A stretch of DNA of 34,786 nucleotides. Origin: Oscillospiraceae bacterium. Lineage in GTDB: Bacteria; Bacillota; Clostridia; Oscillospirales; CAG-272. Positions within the stretch are counted from its first letter, which is position 1. Each line of letters starts with the position of its first letter. Below, piece by piece: positions 1 through 7,597 of this stretch. The position numbers were made by a program, and so were the translations under genes. The stretch is from NCBI GenBank assembly GCA_015064205.1, contig SVSR01000021.1, positions 1 to 34,786 on the forward strand, in the 5' to 3' direction. A model generated the notes under the pieces. It was not told the origin of the DNA. It saw only the letters and a list, made by a program, of their open reading frames with translations, and ran no database searches.

Positions 1-1805
1 ATTTAAAAGACGGCGATAGCACGCTCGGCGAGAAACTTGTTTCTGCCGGAGTGTTTACAACCGAAGCGTATATGGAATATTTTAACCCCGAAAAATTTAA
101 TGTGGGTAATTTTGATGTTGAAAACAGCGAAAACGCAACTGCTACCAAAGCATTAAGTGCAAATGATATATATGAAAAATGTTCCTCTGCAGTATTTTAT
201 ATAGAGGTTTATAATGCTAATGGGCAGGCATATGCCAGCGGAAGCGGATTCTTTATAAATGCAAACGGTATAGCAGTAACGAACTATCATGTTATAAAAG
301 ATGCATCATATGCTAAAATAAAGACTCGTGATAACAAAGAATATGACGTTATAGGGATTTACGATTATGATGATACGCAGGATTGGGCCGTATTAAAAAT
401 TGACGGAGCGGACTTTGATTATCTTGAATTATCGCAATCTTCTGTAAATGTAGGGGATACCATTTATGCAATTGGAAGCCCGGTTGGATTTGATGATACG
501 ATAACAGCCGGCATAGTGTCAAATGCTCAAAGACGTATCAGGGATATAAACTATATCCAGATATCTGCACCTATATCTCACGGTAGTAGTGGAGGAGCGC
601 TTTTAAATACTGAGGGACAGGTGATTGGTATAACATCCGCCGGAATTGATACAGCTCAGAATTTGAATTTTGCTTTGCCTATTTCATGTATTGAAAATGC
701 TGATATATCAGAATATACGCCTCTAATAGAAACTGAAGATGAAGAGATAAGCTATGCATCTGTAAAGTATAACTTTTCTCAACAGTCTGTATCGATGAAA
801 GAAGGCAGAGAAGTAAGTATTGATTTTTCTTATGAGCTTGAAAATACAGACATAGAAAAAACAATGATTGTGCTTCAGTCGCAGGATGCAAGAGTAGCCC
901 GTGCATATTTTAAAACTACTGGAAGTTTTCCTTGGGAAATCGTAATAGTTGGTGTTGGCGACGGTGAAACTACTATCAAAGTATCTAATTTGTTAACAGA
1001 TGAAACAGCTGAAATTCAAGTTAGTGTTCTTGAAAATAAAATATATGGAGACATCCTTTTTTATCCTGAAGAGTATAAGCATACCGTATATGCCGGAGAA
1101 AGCAATACGTTTAAAATTTCCATGATAAAGTACAATATTCCTGATGATATTGAGGCTACATTTGCGGCTCAGGTTAAGGACAGCTCTAAGGCAAAAATCG
1201 GGTGGATAATGGTTAACGGAGAAGTCTTACTAAAGGTTACAGGACTATCACCGGGAGTAACATCAATAATGTTCACGAATACAGTAAACCAAAAGACACT
1301 CAGTATTCCATTAACTGTATATCCATCATATAAACAAAATCTTGATTTGCTAAAGGAATGTGTTGCTAAAACCGGCGAGTACGACAAAGCAAATGATATG
1401 TATGTAGTTTCACGCTATGATGAAGAAGATAATGTCGCATATTCGCTTGCATATAGGAAGAGTGAGGATAAAGTATTTTTCATAAGCGTGTTAAAGGCTT
1501 TTGATAAAGTAATGTCTATAACAATTGAGGTTACCGATGGGCATGTTGCATCCGGTGCAGTAGTGCTAGAGGAGCTGGTTGGAGCATTCGAAGTTAATCC
1601 GCGCACGTTTGACGAAACTGAACAGATCTACTTTTCTATGATGATTGGTGATAAATCCCTGCAGGCACAATTGCAAAACGGTCTGAATCTTAATGCTGCA
1701 GTAATGCTTACATTGTATGGATGCGATGAACACATATTGAGTGAATACGATCTCTATTTTGAGGACTTCGGATACTCTTGTTTCAATAGAAGATTTCGCT
1801 ATTAA
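1..1805 (+). CDS. Trypsin-like (HtrA/S1C) serine protease with Ig-like repeats, 5' end outside the window
   Basis: The frame is open from base 3, so the gene probably begins upstream; a GTG at 51 is the first possible internal start but has no convincing ribosome binding site. Counting from that GTG, residues 36-212 form a trypsin-like domain with a complete catalytic triad: His80 in TNYHV, Asp111 in QDWAVLKI and Ser180 in GSSGG. The layout matches the HtrA/DegP protease core. No PDZ domain follows. Instead residues about 230-425 look like two beta-rich Ig-like repeats (possibly Big2-type), followed by a C-terminal region of about 150 residues I do not recognise. The missing N-terminus would decide whether there is a signal peptide or membrane anchor; an extracytoplasmic role is inferred from the Ig-like repeats. 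Substrate unknown. The protease call is firm, the repeat assignment tentative. Confidence 0.8.
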   Translation, partial: LKDGDSTLGEKLVSAGVFTTEAYMEYFNPEKFNVGNFDVENSENATATKALSANDIYEKCSSAVFYIEVYNANGQAYASGSGFFINANGIAVTNYHVIKDASYAKIKTRDNKEYDVIGIYDYDDTQDWAVLKIDGADFDYLELSQSSVNVGDTIYAIGSPVGFDDTITAGIVSNAQRRIRDINYIQISAPISHGSSGGALLNTEGQVIGITSAGIDTAQNLNFALPISCIENADISEYTPLIETEDEEISYASVKYNFSQQSVSMKEGREVSIDFSYELENTDIEKTMIVLQSQDARVARAYFKTTGSFPWEIVIVGVGDGETTIKVSNLLTDETAEIQVSVLENKIYGDILFYPEEYKHTVYAGESNTFKISMIKYNIPDDIEATFAAQVKDSSKAKIGWIMVNGEVLLKVTGLSPGVTSIMFTNTVNQKTLSIPLTVYPSYKQNLDLLKECVAKTGEYDKANDMYVVSRYDEEDNVAYSLAYRKSEDKVFFISVLKAFDKVMSITIEVTDGHVASGAVVLEELVGAFEVNPRTFDETEQIYFSMMIGDKSLQAQLQNGLNLNAAVMLTLYGCDEHILSEYDLYFEDFGYSCFNRRFRY

Positions 1806-1813
1806 GTCTCAAT

Positions 1814-1843
1814 AATAACAGGCACCGTAATAACAGGCACCGT
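1814..1843 (+). repeat. 15-bp perfect tandem duplication of a terminator arm
   Basis: AATAACAGGCACCGT occurs twice back to back (1814-1828 and 1829-1843). Each copy can pair with the single right arm at 1849-1859, so the terminator has two alternative left arms. It looks like a replication-slippage duplication. Confidence 0.85.
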
Positions 1844-1861
1844 GCATTCGGTGCCTGTTTA
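1832..1861 (+). terminator. Rho-independent-like terminator after the protease gene
   Basis: An 11-bp perfect stem (1832-1842 with 1849-1859) with a 6-nt loop follows the stop codon by about 26 nt. The T-run is short (TTT then AATATTT), so efficiency may be modest. The left arm lies in the second copy of a 15-bp tandem duplication. Confidence 0.65.
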
Positions 1862-1977
1862 ATATTTATCCGCAAAAACTATGCCCGATTTCATAACCGC
1901 CGAAAAAATTAAAGCACAAGTGCGAAATGCACAAAAACGATTGCCGTAATAGCTGGGAAATATGTCATAAATGTGCA

Positions 1978-2006
1978 TTGAAATAGGTATGAGCGTGTGT
2001 TAAAAT
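1978..2006 (+). promoter_or_regulatory. Vegetative promoter for livKHMGF
   Basis: TTGAAA (1978-1983), a 17-bp spacer and TAAAAT (2001-2006) give a good housekeeping-sigma promoter about 80 bp before livK. Transcription should start near 2013. The remaining gap from 1862 to 1977 holds no gene that I can support. Confidence 0.75.
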
Positions 2007-2083
2007 TATATTAACATATATTTAATGTAGTTTTCGGAATATATGATGAAAATTTTAGCCGAAAGGCAAAGGAGAAAATAACT

Positions 2084-3220
2084 ATGAACACAATGAAGAA
2101 AGTGCTTGCACTTGTAATGGCTCTCGCTATGTGCGCAGTATGCTTTGCAGGTTGTGGCGCAAAAACATCTAACTATGCAGCAAACAATACCGAATTCTTT
2201 ATCGGTGGTACAGGTCCTCTTACAGGCGACGCTTCCTCTTACGGTATTTCCGTACAGGAAGGTGCTCAGCTCGCTATTGAAGAACTCAATGCTAACGGCG
2301 GCCTTAACGGTATTACCTTCAAGTTCGATATCAAGGACGATAAGGCAACAGCAGCTGATGCAGCTACAGGCTACGACACACTTTATGAAGCCGGTATGCA
2401 GGCTTCTATCGGTTCTGTAACATCAGGCTCTTGCGATTCTTTCGCGTCCAAGGCTGATGAAGACGGACTTTTCGCAATTACACCCTCTGCTTCCGCAGCA
2501 AACGTAATTGAAAACAGACCTACAGTATTCCGCGTATGCTTCGGTGACCCCGACCAGGGCTACCTCGCAGCAGAAGAACTTACAGCTAACTACACAAATA
2601 TCGGTGCTATCTACGATACAAGCGACCCGTATTCTTCAGGTATCTACGAAGCATTCGCAGCAAAGATGGCTGAACTTAACGTTGAATTCAACACACAGAC
2701 ATTTGACGCAGAAAACAAAAAGGACTTCTCAACTCAGGTTGAAGCACTCAAGGACTGCGAAGTAATCTTCCTTCCTATCTACTACACAGAAGCAGGAACA
2801 ATTGCAAAGACAGCAGCAGCTAAGGGTTGCGATGCACTCCTTTTCGGTTGTGACGGTCTTGACGGTATCGCAGGTCAGCTCGATGAATCTGTAACAAGTG
2901 AAATCAGATACATAACACCTTTCGATGCAACAAGCGAAGATGAAGTTGTAAGCAAGTTCGTTGCAGCTTATGAAGCAAAGTACAACAGAACACCTGACCA
3001 GTTCGCAGCAGACGGTTACGATGCAGTTATGACAATCTTCGAAGCTATGAAGAAGGCTAACGTAACAGACGTAACAATCAGCGCACAGGCACTTTGTGAA
3101 ATCCTCGTTGCAACAATAACAGCAGACGACTTCACATTCAAGGGCGCAACAGGCGAAATGACATGGGATGAATCTGGCGCTTGCACAAAGGTTCCCCAGA
3201 TAGTTGTTCTTAACAAATAA
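2084..3220 (+). CDS. livK: Branched-chain amino acid ABC transporter, substrate-binding lipoprotein
   Basis: Periplasmic-binding-type protein of the LivJ/LivK family (type I fold), expected to capture leucine, isoleucine or valine outside the cell and deliver it to LivHM. The N-terminus is a lipoprotein signal: MNTMKK, a hydrophobic stretch, then FAGC with the lipidated Cys at residue 24. The mature start (EFFIGGTGPLTGDASSYG) is the typical family opening, and 378 aa is the usual length. The start is set by AAAGGAG at 2068-2074, nine bases before the ATG. It is the first gene of livKHMGF and is separated from livH by a strong hairpin, so the binding protein should be made in excess over the membrane parts. 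The exact substrate cannot be read from sequence; related binding proteins also take amides or other small ligands. Confidence 0.92.
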   Translation: MNTMKKVLALVMALAMCAVCFAGCGAKTSNYAANNTEFFIGGTGPLTGDASSYGISVQEGAQLAIEELNANGGLNGITFKFDIKDDKATAADAATGYDTLYEAGMQASIGSVTSGSCDSFASKADEDGLFAITPSASAANVIENRPTVFRVCFGDPDQGYLAAEELTANYTNIGAIYDTSDPYSSGIYEAFAAKMAELNVEFNTQTFDAENKKDFSTQVEALKDCEVIFLPIYYTEAGTIAKTAAAKGCDALLFGCDGLDGIAGQLDESVTSEIRYITPFDATSEDEVVSKFVAAYEAKYNRTPDQFAADGYDAVMTIFEAMKKANVTDVTISAQALCEILVATITADDFTFKGATGEMTWDESGACTKVPQIVVLNK

Positions 3221-3241
3221 TTTAGCAAAATCACATTATGT

Positions 3242-3284
3242 CATTTTGGTTGGGCGCGGTGCGTCCAACCAAAATGTCGTTTTT
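3242..3284 (+). terminator. Intra-operon terminator between livK and livH
   Basis: A 12-bp perfect stem (3242-3253 with 3265-3276) can continue inward for four more pairs (one G-U) to a 3-nt loop, and is followed by TCGTTTTT. Placed 21 nt after livK and 18 nt before livH, it probably causes partial termination and protects the livK mRNA 3' end. Confidence 0.85.
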
Positions 3285-3301
3285 AGTATGGAGAAAAATT
3301 T

Positions 3302-4165
3302 ATGAGTACATTCATTGACGGACTGAGTCTGGGCAGTATATACGCCCTTATAGCACTTGGCTACACAATGGTATACGGTATTGCAAAAATGCTTAACTTT
3401 GCGCATGGCGATATCATCATGGTAGGCTCATACGCAATACTGACAACGCTTGCTGTGAATGGGCATCCCGTTCTTGCAATAATTGCGGCAATACTTGTTT
3501 GTACAGTGCTGGGTGTAGTAATCGAAAAGGTAGCGTATAGGCCGCTCAGAGGCGCGTCCCCTCTTGCCGTGCTTATAACGGCGATAGGCGTAAGCTACCT
3601 GCTTCAGAGTATTGCACAGCTTATATTCGGCGCACAGACCAGACCTATAAGCCTTGTTCATTTTGAACCGATCACCATAGCAGGCGTTACCATAAGCCTT
3701 TCTGCGATAATATCGCTTGTTGTGGGCGCACTTATCATGATATGCCTCACGCTTTTTATCAAATTCACTAAGCTTGGACGAGCTATGATCGCTGTGTCTG
3801 AAGACAGAGCGGCGGCAAAGCTTATGGGCATAAACGTCAATATGATAATTCTCGTTACATTTGCAATAGGCTCAGCTCTTGCGGCATGCGCAAGCACTTT
3901 CTATGTAATGCAGATACCCAATACAAGCCCGACACTCGGTTCAATGCCCGGTATCAAAGCATTTACAGCTGCAGTAATAGGCGGAATAGGCTCAATACCC
4001 GGAGCAATGCTCGGAGGAGTACTCATGGGTGTCGTTGAAAAAATATCGCTCAGTATACCGGTGCTTGCACCTTATACAACAGCGCTTGAATTCAGCCTGC
4101 TTATACTTATACTTCTTGTGAAACCCACGGGACTTCTTGGTAAGAAGAGAAGAGAGAAGGTGTAA
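3302..4165 (+). CDS. livH: Branched-chain amino acid ABC transporter permease LivH
   Basis: Integral membrane permease of the LivH family, one half of the translocation channel. The opening (GLSLGSIYALIALGYTMVYGI, continuing into KMLNFAHGDIIMVGSY) is the family hallmark. The protein is hydrophobic throughout with about eight membrane segments, and near residues 160-180 has the cytoplasmic EDRAAAKLMGINV-type loop that contacts the ATPases. 287 aa is the normal length. It lies 3 bp before livM and follows the livK terminator, so it depends on read-through or an undetected weak promoter. Confident family call; substrate by context. Confidence 0.93.
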   Translation: MSTFIDGLSLGSIYALIALGYTMVYGIAKMLNFAHGDIIMVGSYAILTTLAVNGHPVLAIIAAILVCTVLGVVIEKVAYRPLRGASPLAVLITAIGVSYLLQSIAQLIFGAQTRPISLVHFEPITIAGVTISLSAIISLVVGALIMICLTLFIKFTKLGRAMIAVSEDRAAAKLMGINVNMIILVTFAIGSALAACASTFYVMQIPNTSPTLGSMPGIKAFTAAVIGGIGSIPGAMLGGVLMGVVEKISLSIPVLAPYTTALEFSLLILILLVKPTGLLGKKRREKV

Positions 4166-4168
4166 TAA

Positions 4169-5317
4169 ATGCCGGTAAAAACAAATCGTAAACGTTTTAA
4201 ATTTAAAAACTACATTTCTTACATCGTTATAGCCCTTTTTCTTATAATCAGCGCAACTCTGGCGCTGACAGGCTATATGAACAGATCCACGCAGAACCTG
4301 TTAACACAGATAGCATATTCAATAATACTTGCCGTATCGCTTAACCTTGTGGTAGGTTTCCTTGGAGAACTCAGTCTCGGGCATGCAGGCTTTATGTGCG
4401 TCGGCGCGTATCTCGGATGTTATCTTGCTAACTTACTTCATACTCTCATCCCCTCAAAGCTTGCAGTGCTCATAATTTCAATGATTGCAGGCGGTCTTAT
4501 AGCGGCGGTGTTCGGCTTTATTATCGGTCTTCCTGCGCTAAGACTTAAGGGCGACTATCTTGCAATCGTAACTCTTGCTTTCGGTGAGATCGTAAGAACT
4601 ATATTTAAAAATCAGAAAGTGTTCGGCGGAGCGCTCGGACTTTCAACGAAGAAATACGGCTCAACGCTCTTTATAGTAGCGTTTGTTGTAGTCCTTATTA
4701 TGCTTGCGGTAGTGCAAAACCTTGTAAGAAGTAAGCATGGACGAGCCATAACTGCAATTCGCGATAACGAAATTGCGGCAAAAGCTATGGGTATAAACGT
4801 AACCTATTATAAGCTTTTCGTTTTTATCATTTCCGCATTTTTCGCAGGTATTGCAGGCGTTATTTACGGCCACTTCACAACGCCGGTGCTTTATTCGTTC
4901 TTCTCTTATAACTATTCAATAGAAATACTTGTAATGGTAGTTCTCGGTTCAATGGGAAGCATCAACGGCTCGATAATAGCCGCGGCGCTTATAACATACG
5001 TTAACTTCTTATTGCAGACAAAGCTTTCGGGCGATCTTGCGGCTCTTAAATACCTCATTTACGCGCTCATACTCATTACAATTGTAATAGTAAACAATGC
5101 CCCCGGCCTGACTGCTATTAAGGAAAGATTCAGTATCAAACGTTTTCTTTCAAAGATCACCGCAAAGGTATATAAGCCTAAATACGATCCTTCAAAGCGT
5201 AAAGACGATGAAGCGTATTGGCACCGTATACCAACAAAGATACAGATGGACGAGGTTTTGTCCGTTGACGTAACACCCGATACCACGTATACCCCCGATA
5301 AGAGAGAGGAGAAATAA
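4169..5317 (+). CDS. livM: Branched-chain amino acid ABC transporter permease LivM
   Basis: Second membrane permease of the importer, pairing with LivH. Family features are visible: LNLVVGFLGELSLGHAGFM near residue 60, the RLKGDYLAIVTLAFGEIVR segment, and the RDNEIAAKAMGINV loop that docks on the ATPases. At 382 aa it has a hydrophilic C-terminal tail of about 50 residues after the last membrane helix (from about 330), rich in Lys, Asp and Pro, whose function I cannot assign. The gene follows livH by 3 bp and is followed 2 bp later by livG, so translation is likely coupled. Confidence 0.93.
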   Translation: MPVKTNRKRFKFKNYISYIVIALFLIISATLALTGYMNRSTQNLLTQIAYSIILAVSLNLVVGFLGELSLGHAGFMCVGAYLGCYLANLLHTLIPSKLAVLIISMIAGGLIAAVFGFIIGLPALRLKGDYLAIVTLAFGEIVRTIFKNQKVFGGALGLSTKKYGSTLFIVAFVVVLIMLAVVQNLVRSKHGRAITAIRDNEIAAKAMGINVTYYKLFVFIISAFFAGIAGVIYGHFTTPVLYSFFSYNYSIEILVMVVLGSMGSINGSIIAAALITYVNFLLQTKLSGDLAALKYLIYALILITIVIVNNAPGLTAIKERFSIKRFLSKITAKVYKPKYDPSKRKDDEAYWHRIPTKIQMDEVLSVDVTPDTTYTPDKREEK

Positions 5318-5319
5318 CC

Positions 5320-6093
5320 ATGCAGGATAAGTATTTGCTTGAAACGGTTGATCTCGGTATCTCTTTCGGCGGACTCAAAGCGGTACAGGGAATAAATCTG
5401 AAAATAAAGAAAAACCAGCTCTACGGTCTTATCGGACCAAACGGAGCAGGAAAAACAACTATATTTAACCTGATAACAGGTGTGTACACACCAACAACAG
5501 GCAGATTCTTCCTCGACGGCGAAGACCTCACCGGTAAAAAGCAGGAAGCCATAAACCATAAGGGAATAGCACGTACCTTCCAAAATATCAGACTGTTTAA
5601 TAATATGACAGTTATCAGTAACGTAATGGTAGGTCTTCATAACCAGAATGAATTTAAGTGCAATCCCTTTACAAGTATGCTCAGACTCCCCGCTCACTTT
5701 GAAAGCGAAGAGAATATGAGAAAGCGTGCAAAAGAACTCCTTGCTATATTCGGGCTTGAAGACGAACGAAATAACCTCGCCTGCAATCTTCCGTACGGTA
5801 AGCAGAGAAAGCTTGAGATCGCCCGTGCGCTTGCAACAAATCCGAAGCTTCTGCTTCTTGATGAGCCTGCGGCGGGTATGAACCCGAACGAAACCGAAGA
5901 GCTTATGAATACAGTCCGCTTCATACGCGATAACTTCGATATGACCATACTTCTTATTGAGCATGACCTTAAATTCGTTTCGGGTCTTTGCGACGAAGTA
6001 ACAGTACTCAACTTCGGCACATCGCTTTATACAGGCGAAGTTGATAAGGCTCTCCACGATCCTGAAGTAGTAAAAGCGTATATAGGAAAGTGA
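5320..6093 (+). CDS. livG: Branched-chain amino acid ABC transporter ATP-binding protein LivG
   Basis: Cytoplasmic ATPase that powers the importer together with LivF. Walker A is GPNGAGKT at residues 39-46, the ABC signature is the LivG-type variant LPYGKQ at 157-162, Walker B runs into DEP at 181-183, and a switch His follows in LLIEHD. The insertion between Q-loop and signature (about residues 105-135) is typical of LivG and distinguishes it from the shorter LivF. 257 aa is standard length. Start ATG two bases after the livM stop, with AGAGGAG just upstream. Confidence 0.94.
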   Translation: MQDKYLLETVDLGISFGGLKAVQGINLKIKKNQLYGLIGPNGAGKTTIFNLITGVYTPTTGRFFLDGEDLTGKKQEAINHKGIARTFQNIRLFNNMTVISNVMVGLHNQNEFKCNPFTSMLRLPAHFESEENMRKRAKELLAIFGLEDERNNLACNLPYGKQRKLEIARALATNPKLLLLDEPAAGMNPNETEELMNTVRFIRDNFDMTILLIEHDLKFVSGLCDEVTVLNFGTSLYTGEVDKALHDPEVVKAYIGK

Positions 6094-6103
6094 GGGATGA
6101 GAA

Positions 6104-6814
6104 GTGGCAATGCTTGAAGTAAGAGACCTTGAAGTATACTATGGCGTGATACAGGCACTCAAAGGCATCAGCTTTGACGTCAATGAAGGTGAAATTGTAA
6201 CGCTTATCGGCGCAAACGGAGCTGGTAAGACTACAACGATGCAGAGTGTTATGGGACTTATCCCTGCAAAGCACGGAACAATAACATACGAAGGTCAGAT
6301 TATAAACAAAGTACCGTCGCACAAAATAGTAAAGCTCGGTATGACACAGGTTCCTGAAGGCAGACACGTTTTCCAGGAGCTCACAGTATATGAAAACCTC
6401 CTGCTTGGCGGATATATAGAAAACGATATTAAAAAGATAAAAGCCGACATTGAGGATGTTTATTCACGTTTTCCAAGACTTAAGGAAAGACATAACCAGA
6501 TAGCAGGAACGCTTTCGGGCGGTGAACAGCAGATGCTTGCAATGGGCAGAGCGATAATGAGCCATCCGAAGCTTCTTATGCTTGATGAACCGTCTATGGG
6601 ACTTGCACCAATACTTGTAGACCAGATATTTGACATTATAAAAGAGTTCAATAAAGCAGGAACAACAATACTTCTCGTTGAACAGAACGCCGGTAAAGCG
6701 CTTGAAATTGCTGACCACGCATATGTTCTTGAAAACGGACAGATAGCACTTTCGGGAAGGGGAGCAGAGCTTGCTGAGAGCGATGAAGTAAAGAAAGCAT
6801 ATCTTGGTGGATAA
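6104..6814 (+). CDS. livF: Branched-chain amino acid ABC transporter ATP-binding protein LivF
   Basis: Second ATPase of the importer. Walker A GANGAGKTT is at residues 36-44, the signature LSGGEQ at 137-142, and Walker B leads to DEP at 161-163; VPEGRHVF is a LivF hallmark. 236 aa is normal. The start is taken as GTG at 6104, six bases after GAGGGA; an in-frame ATG at 6110 (giving MLEVRD) is the alternative but its spacing to the ribosome binding site is long. Last gene of the liv operon, ending in a terminator shared with the converging yebC. Confidence 0.93.
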   Translation: MAMLEVRDLEVYYGVIQALKGISFDVNEGEIVTLIGANGAGKTTTMQSVMGLIPAKHGTITYEGQIINKVPSHKIVKLGMTQVPEGRHVFQELTVYENLLLGGYIENDIKKIKADIEDVYSRFPRLKERHNQIAGTLSGGEQQMLAMGRAIMSHPKLLMLDEPSMGLAPILVDQIFDIIKEFNKAGTTILLVEQNAGKALEIADHAYVLENGQIALSGRGAELAESDEVKKAYLGG

Positions 6815-6848
6815 AAAATAAAAGCCGCTTTAAGCGGCTTTTATTTTT
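6814..6848. terminator. Bidirectional terminator between livF and yebC
   Basis: AAAGCCGCTT/AAGCGGCTTT stem with an A-run before and a T-run after, so it works on both strands. It overlaps the final bases of yebC on the minus strand and ends the liv operon on the plus strand. Confidence 0.85.
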
Positions 6849-7578
6849 ACTCATCAGCGTTTTCCCAGTTGTGGAATACGTTCTGTACGTCTTCGTTGTC
6901 GTCAAGATGCTCGAGCAGAAGATTCATATACTTGATATCCTCTTCGTTTTCGAGTGTTACGTATGTTGCAGGAATCTTGTCTTTTTCCGCAGACTCAATA
7001 GTATATCCAAGTCCCTCAAGAGCTTCTCTTACTGCCGAGAGATCGTTTGCTTCTGTTGTTATCTGGTAGAGTTCGTCTTCTGCAGTGAAATCACTTGCGC
7101 CTGCTTCAAGTGCATCTTCCATAAGCTTGTCTTCGTCAATCTTGTCATCCTTTAATATGATGATAACACCGCATTCAGAGAAAAGGAAGCTTACGCATCC
7201 GCTTGTGCCGAGATTACCGTGGAATTTGTCGAAGTAGTGACGGATGTCTGATGCAGTACGGTTTCTGTTGTCGGTAGTTGTTTCAACTATAACTGCAACA
7301 CCTGCAGGACCGTAGCCCTCATATGTTATCTCTTCGTAGTTTACGTTTTCCGCGCCAAGCGCTTTCTTTATAGTGCGCTCAATATTGTCGTTAGGTACGT
7401 TGTTGCTCTTAGCCTTGGAGATAAGATCGCGAAGCTTTGAGTTAGTATTCGGATCTCCGCCGCCTTCCTTGACGGCGATCATGATCTCTTTGCCTATCTT
7501 AGTAAAGATCTTCGCCTTCTGAGCGTCGGTCTTTTCTTTTTTATGCATTATATTTTTCCATTTGCTGTGTCCTGACAT
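6847..7578 (-). CDS. yebC: YebC/PmpR/TACO1 family protein
   Basis: Full-length (243 aa) member of the YebC family. The N-terminal MSGHSKWKNI, KAKIFTKIGKEI and GGGDPNTNSKLR segments are the family signature, followed by VPNDNIERTIKKA and YEGYGPAGVAVIVE. The family was long annotated as DNA-binding regulators; more recent work on bacterial and mitochondrial members points to a ribosome-associated role at difficult peptide sequences. Which applies here cannot be told from sequence. A good ribosome binding site (AAAGGAGA) precedes the ATG. It is the last gene of the minus-strand run, 19 nt after argS. Confidence 0.93.
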   Translation of the reverse strand: MSGHSKWKNIMHKKEKTDAQKAKIFTKIGKEIMIAVKEGGGDPNTNSKLRDLISKAKSNNVPNDNIERTIKKALGAENVNYEEITYEGYGPAGVAVIVETTTDNRNRTASDIRHYFDKFHGNLGTSGCVSFLFSECGVIIILKDDKIDEDKLMEDALEAGASDFTAEDELYQITTEANDLSAVREALEGLGYTIESAEKDKIPATYVTLENEEDIKYMNLLLEHLDDNEDVQNVFHNWENADE

Positions 7579-7597
7579 TTTTGCATTCTCCTTTAAA

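Noticed and set aside
5059-6057. Long open frame on the minus strand (332 codons)
   Set aside because: It lies opposite livM and livG, which have clear motifs; the translated sequence is Cys- and Tyr-rich without family features, and it has no promoter or ribosome binding site.
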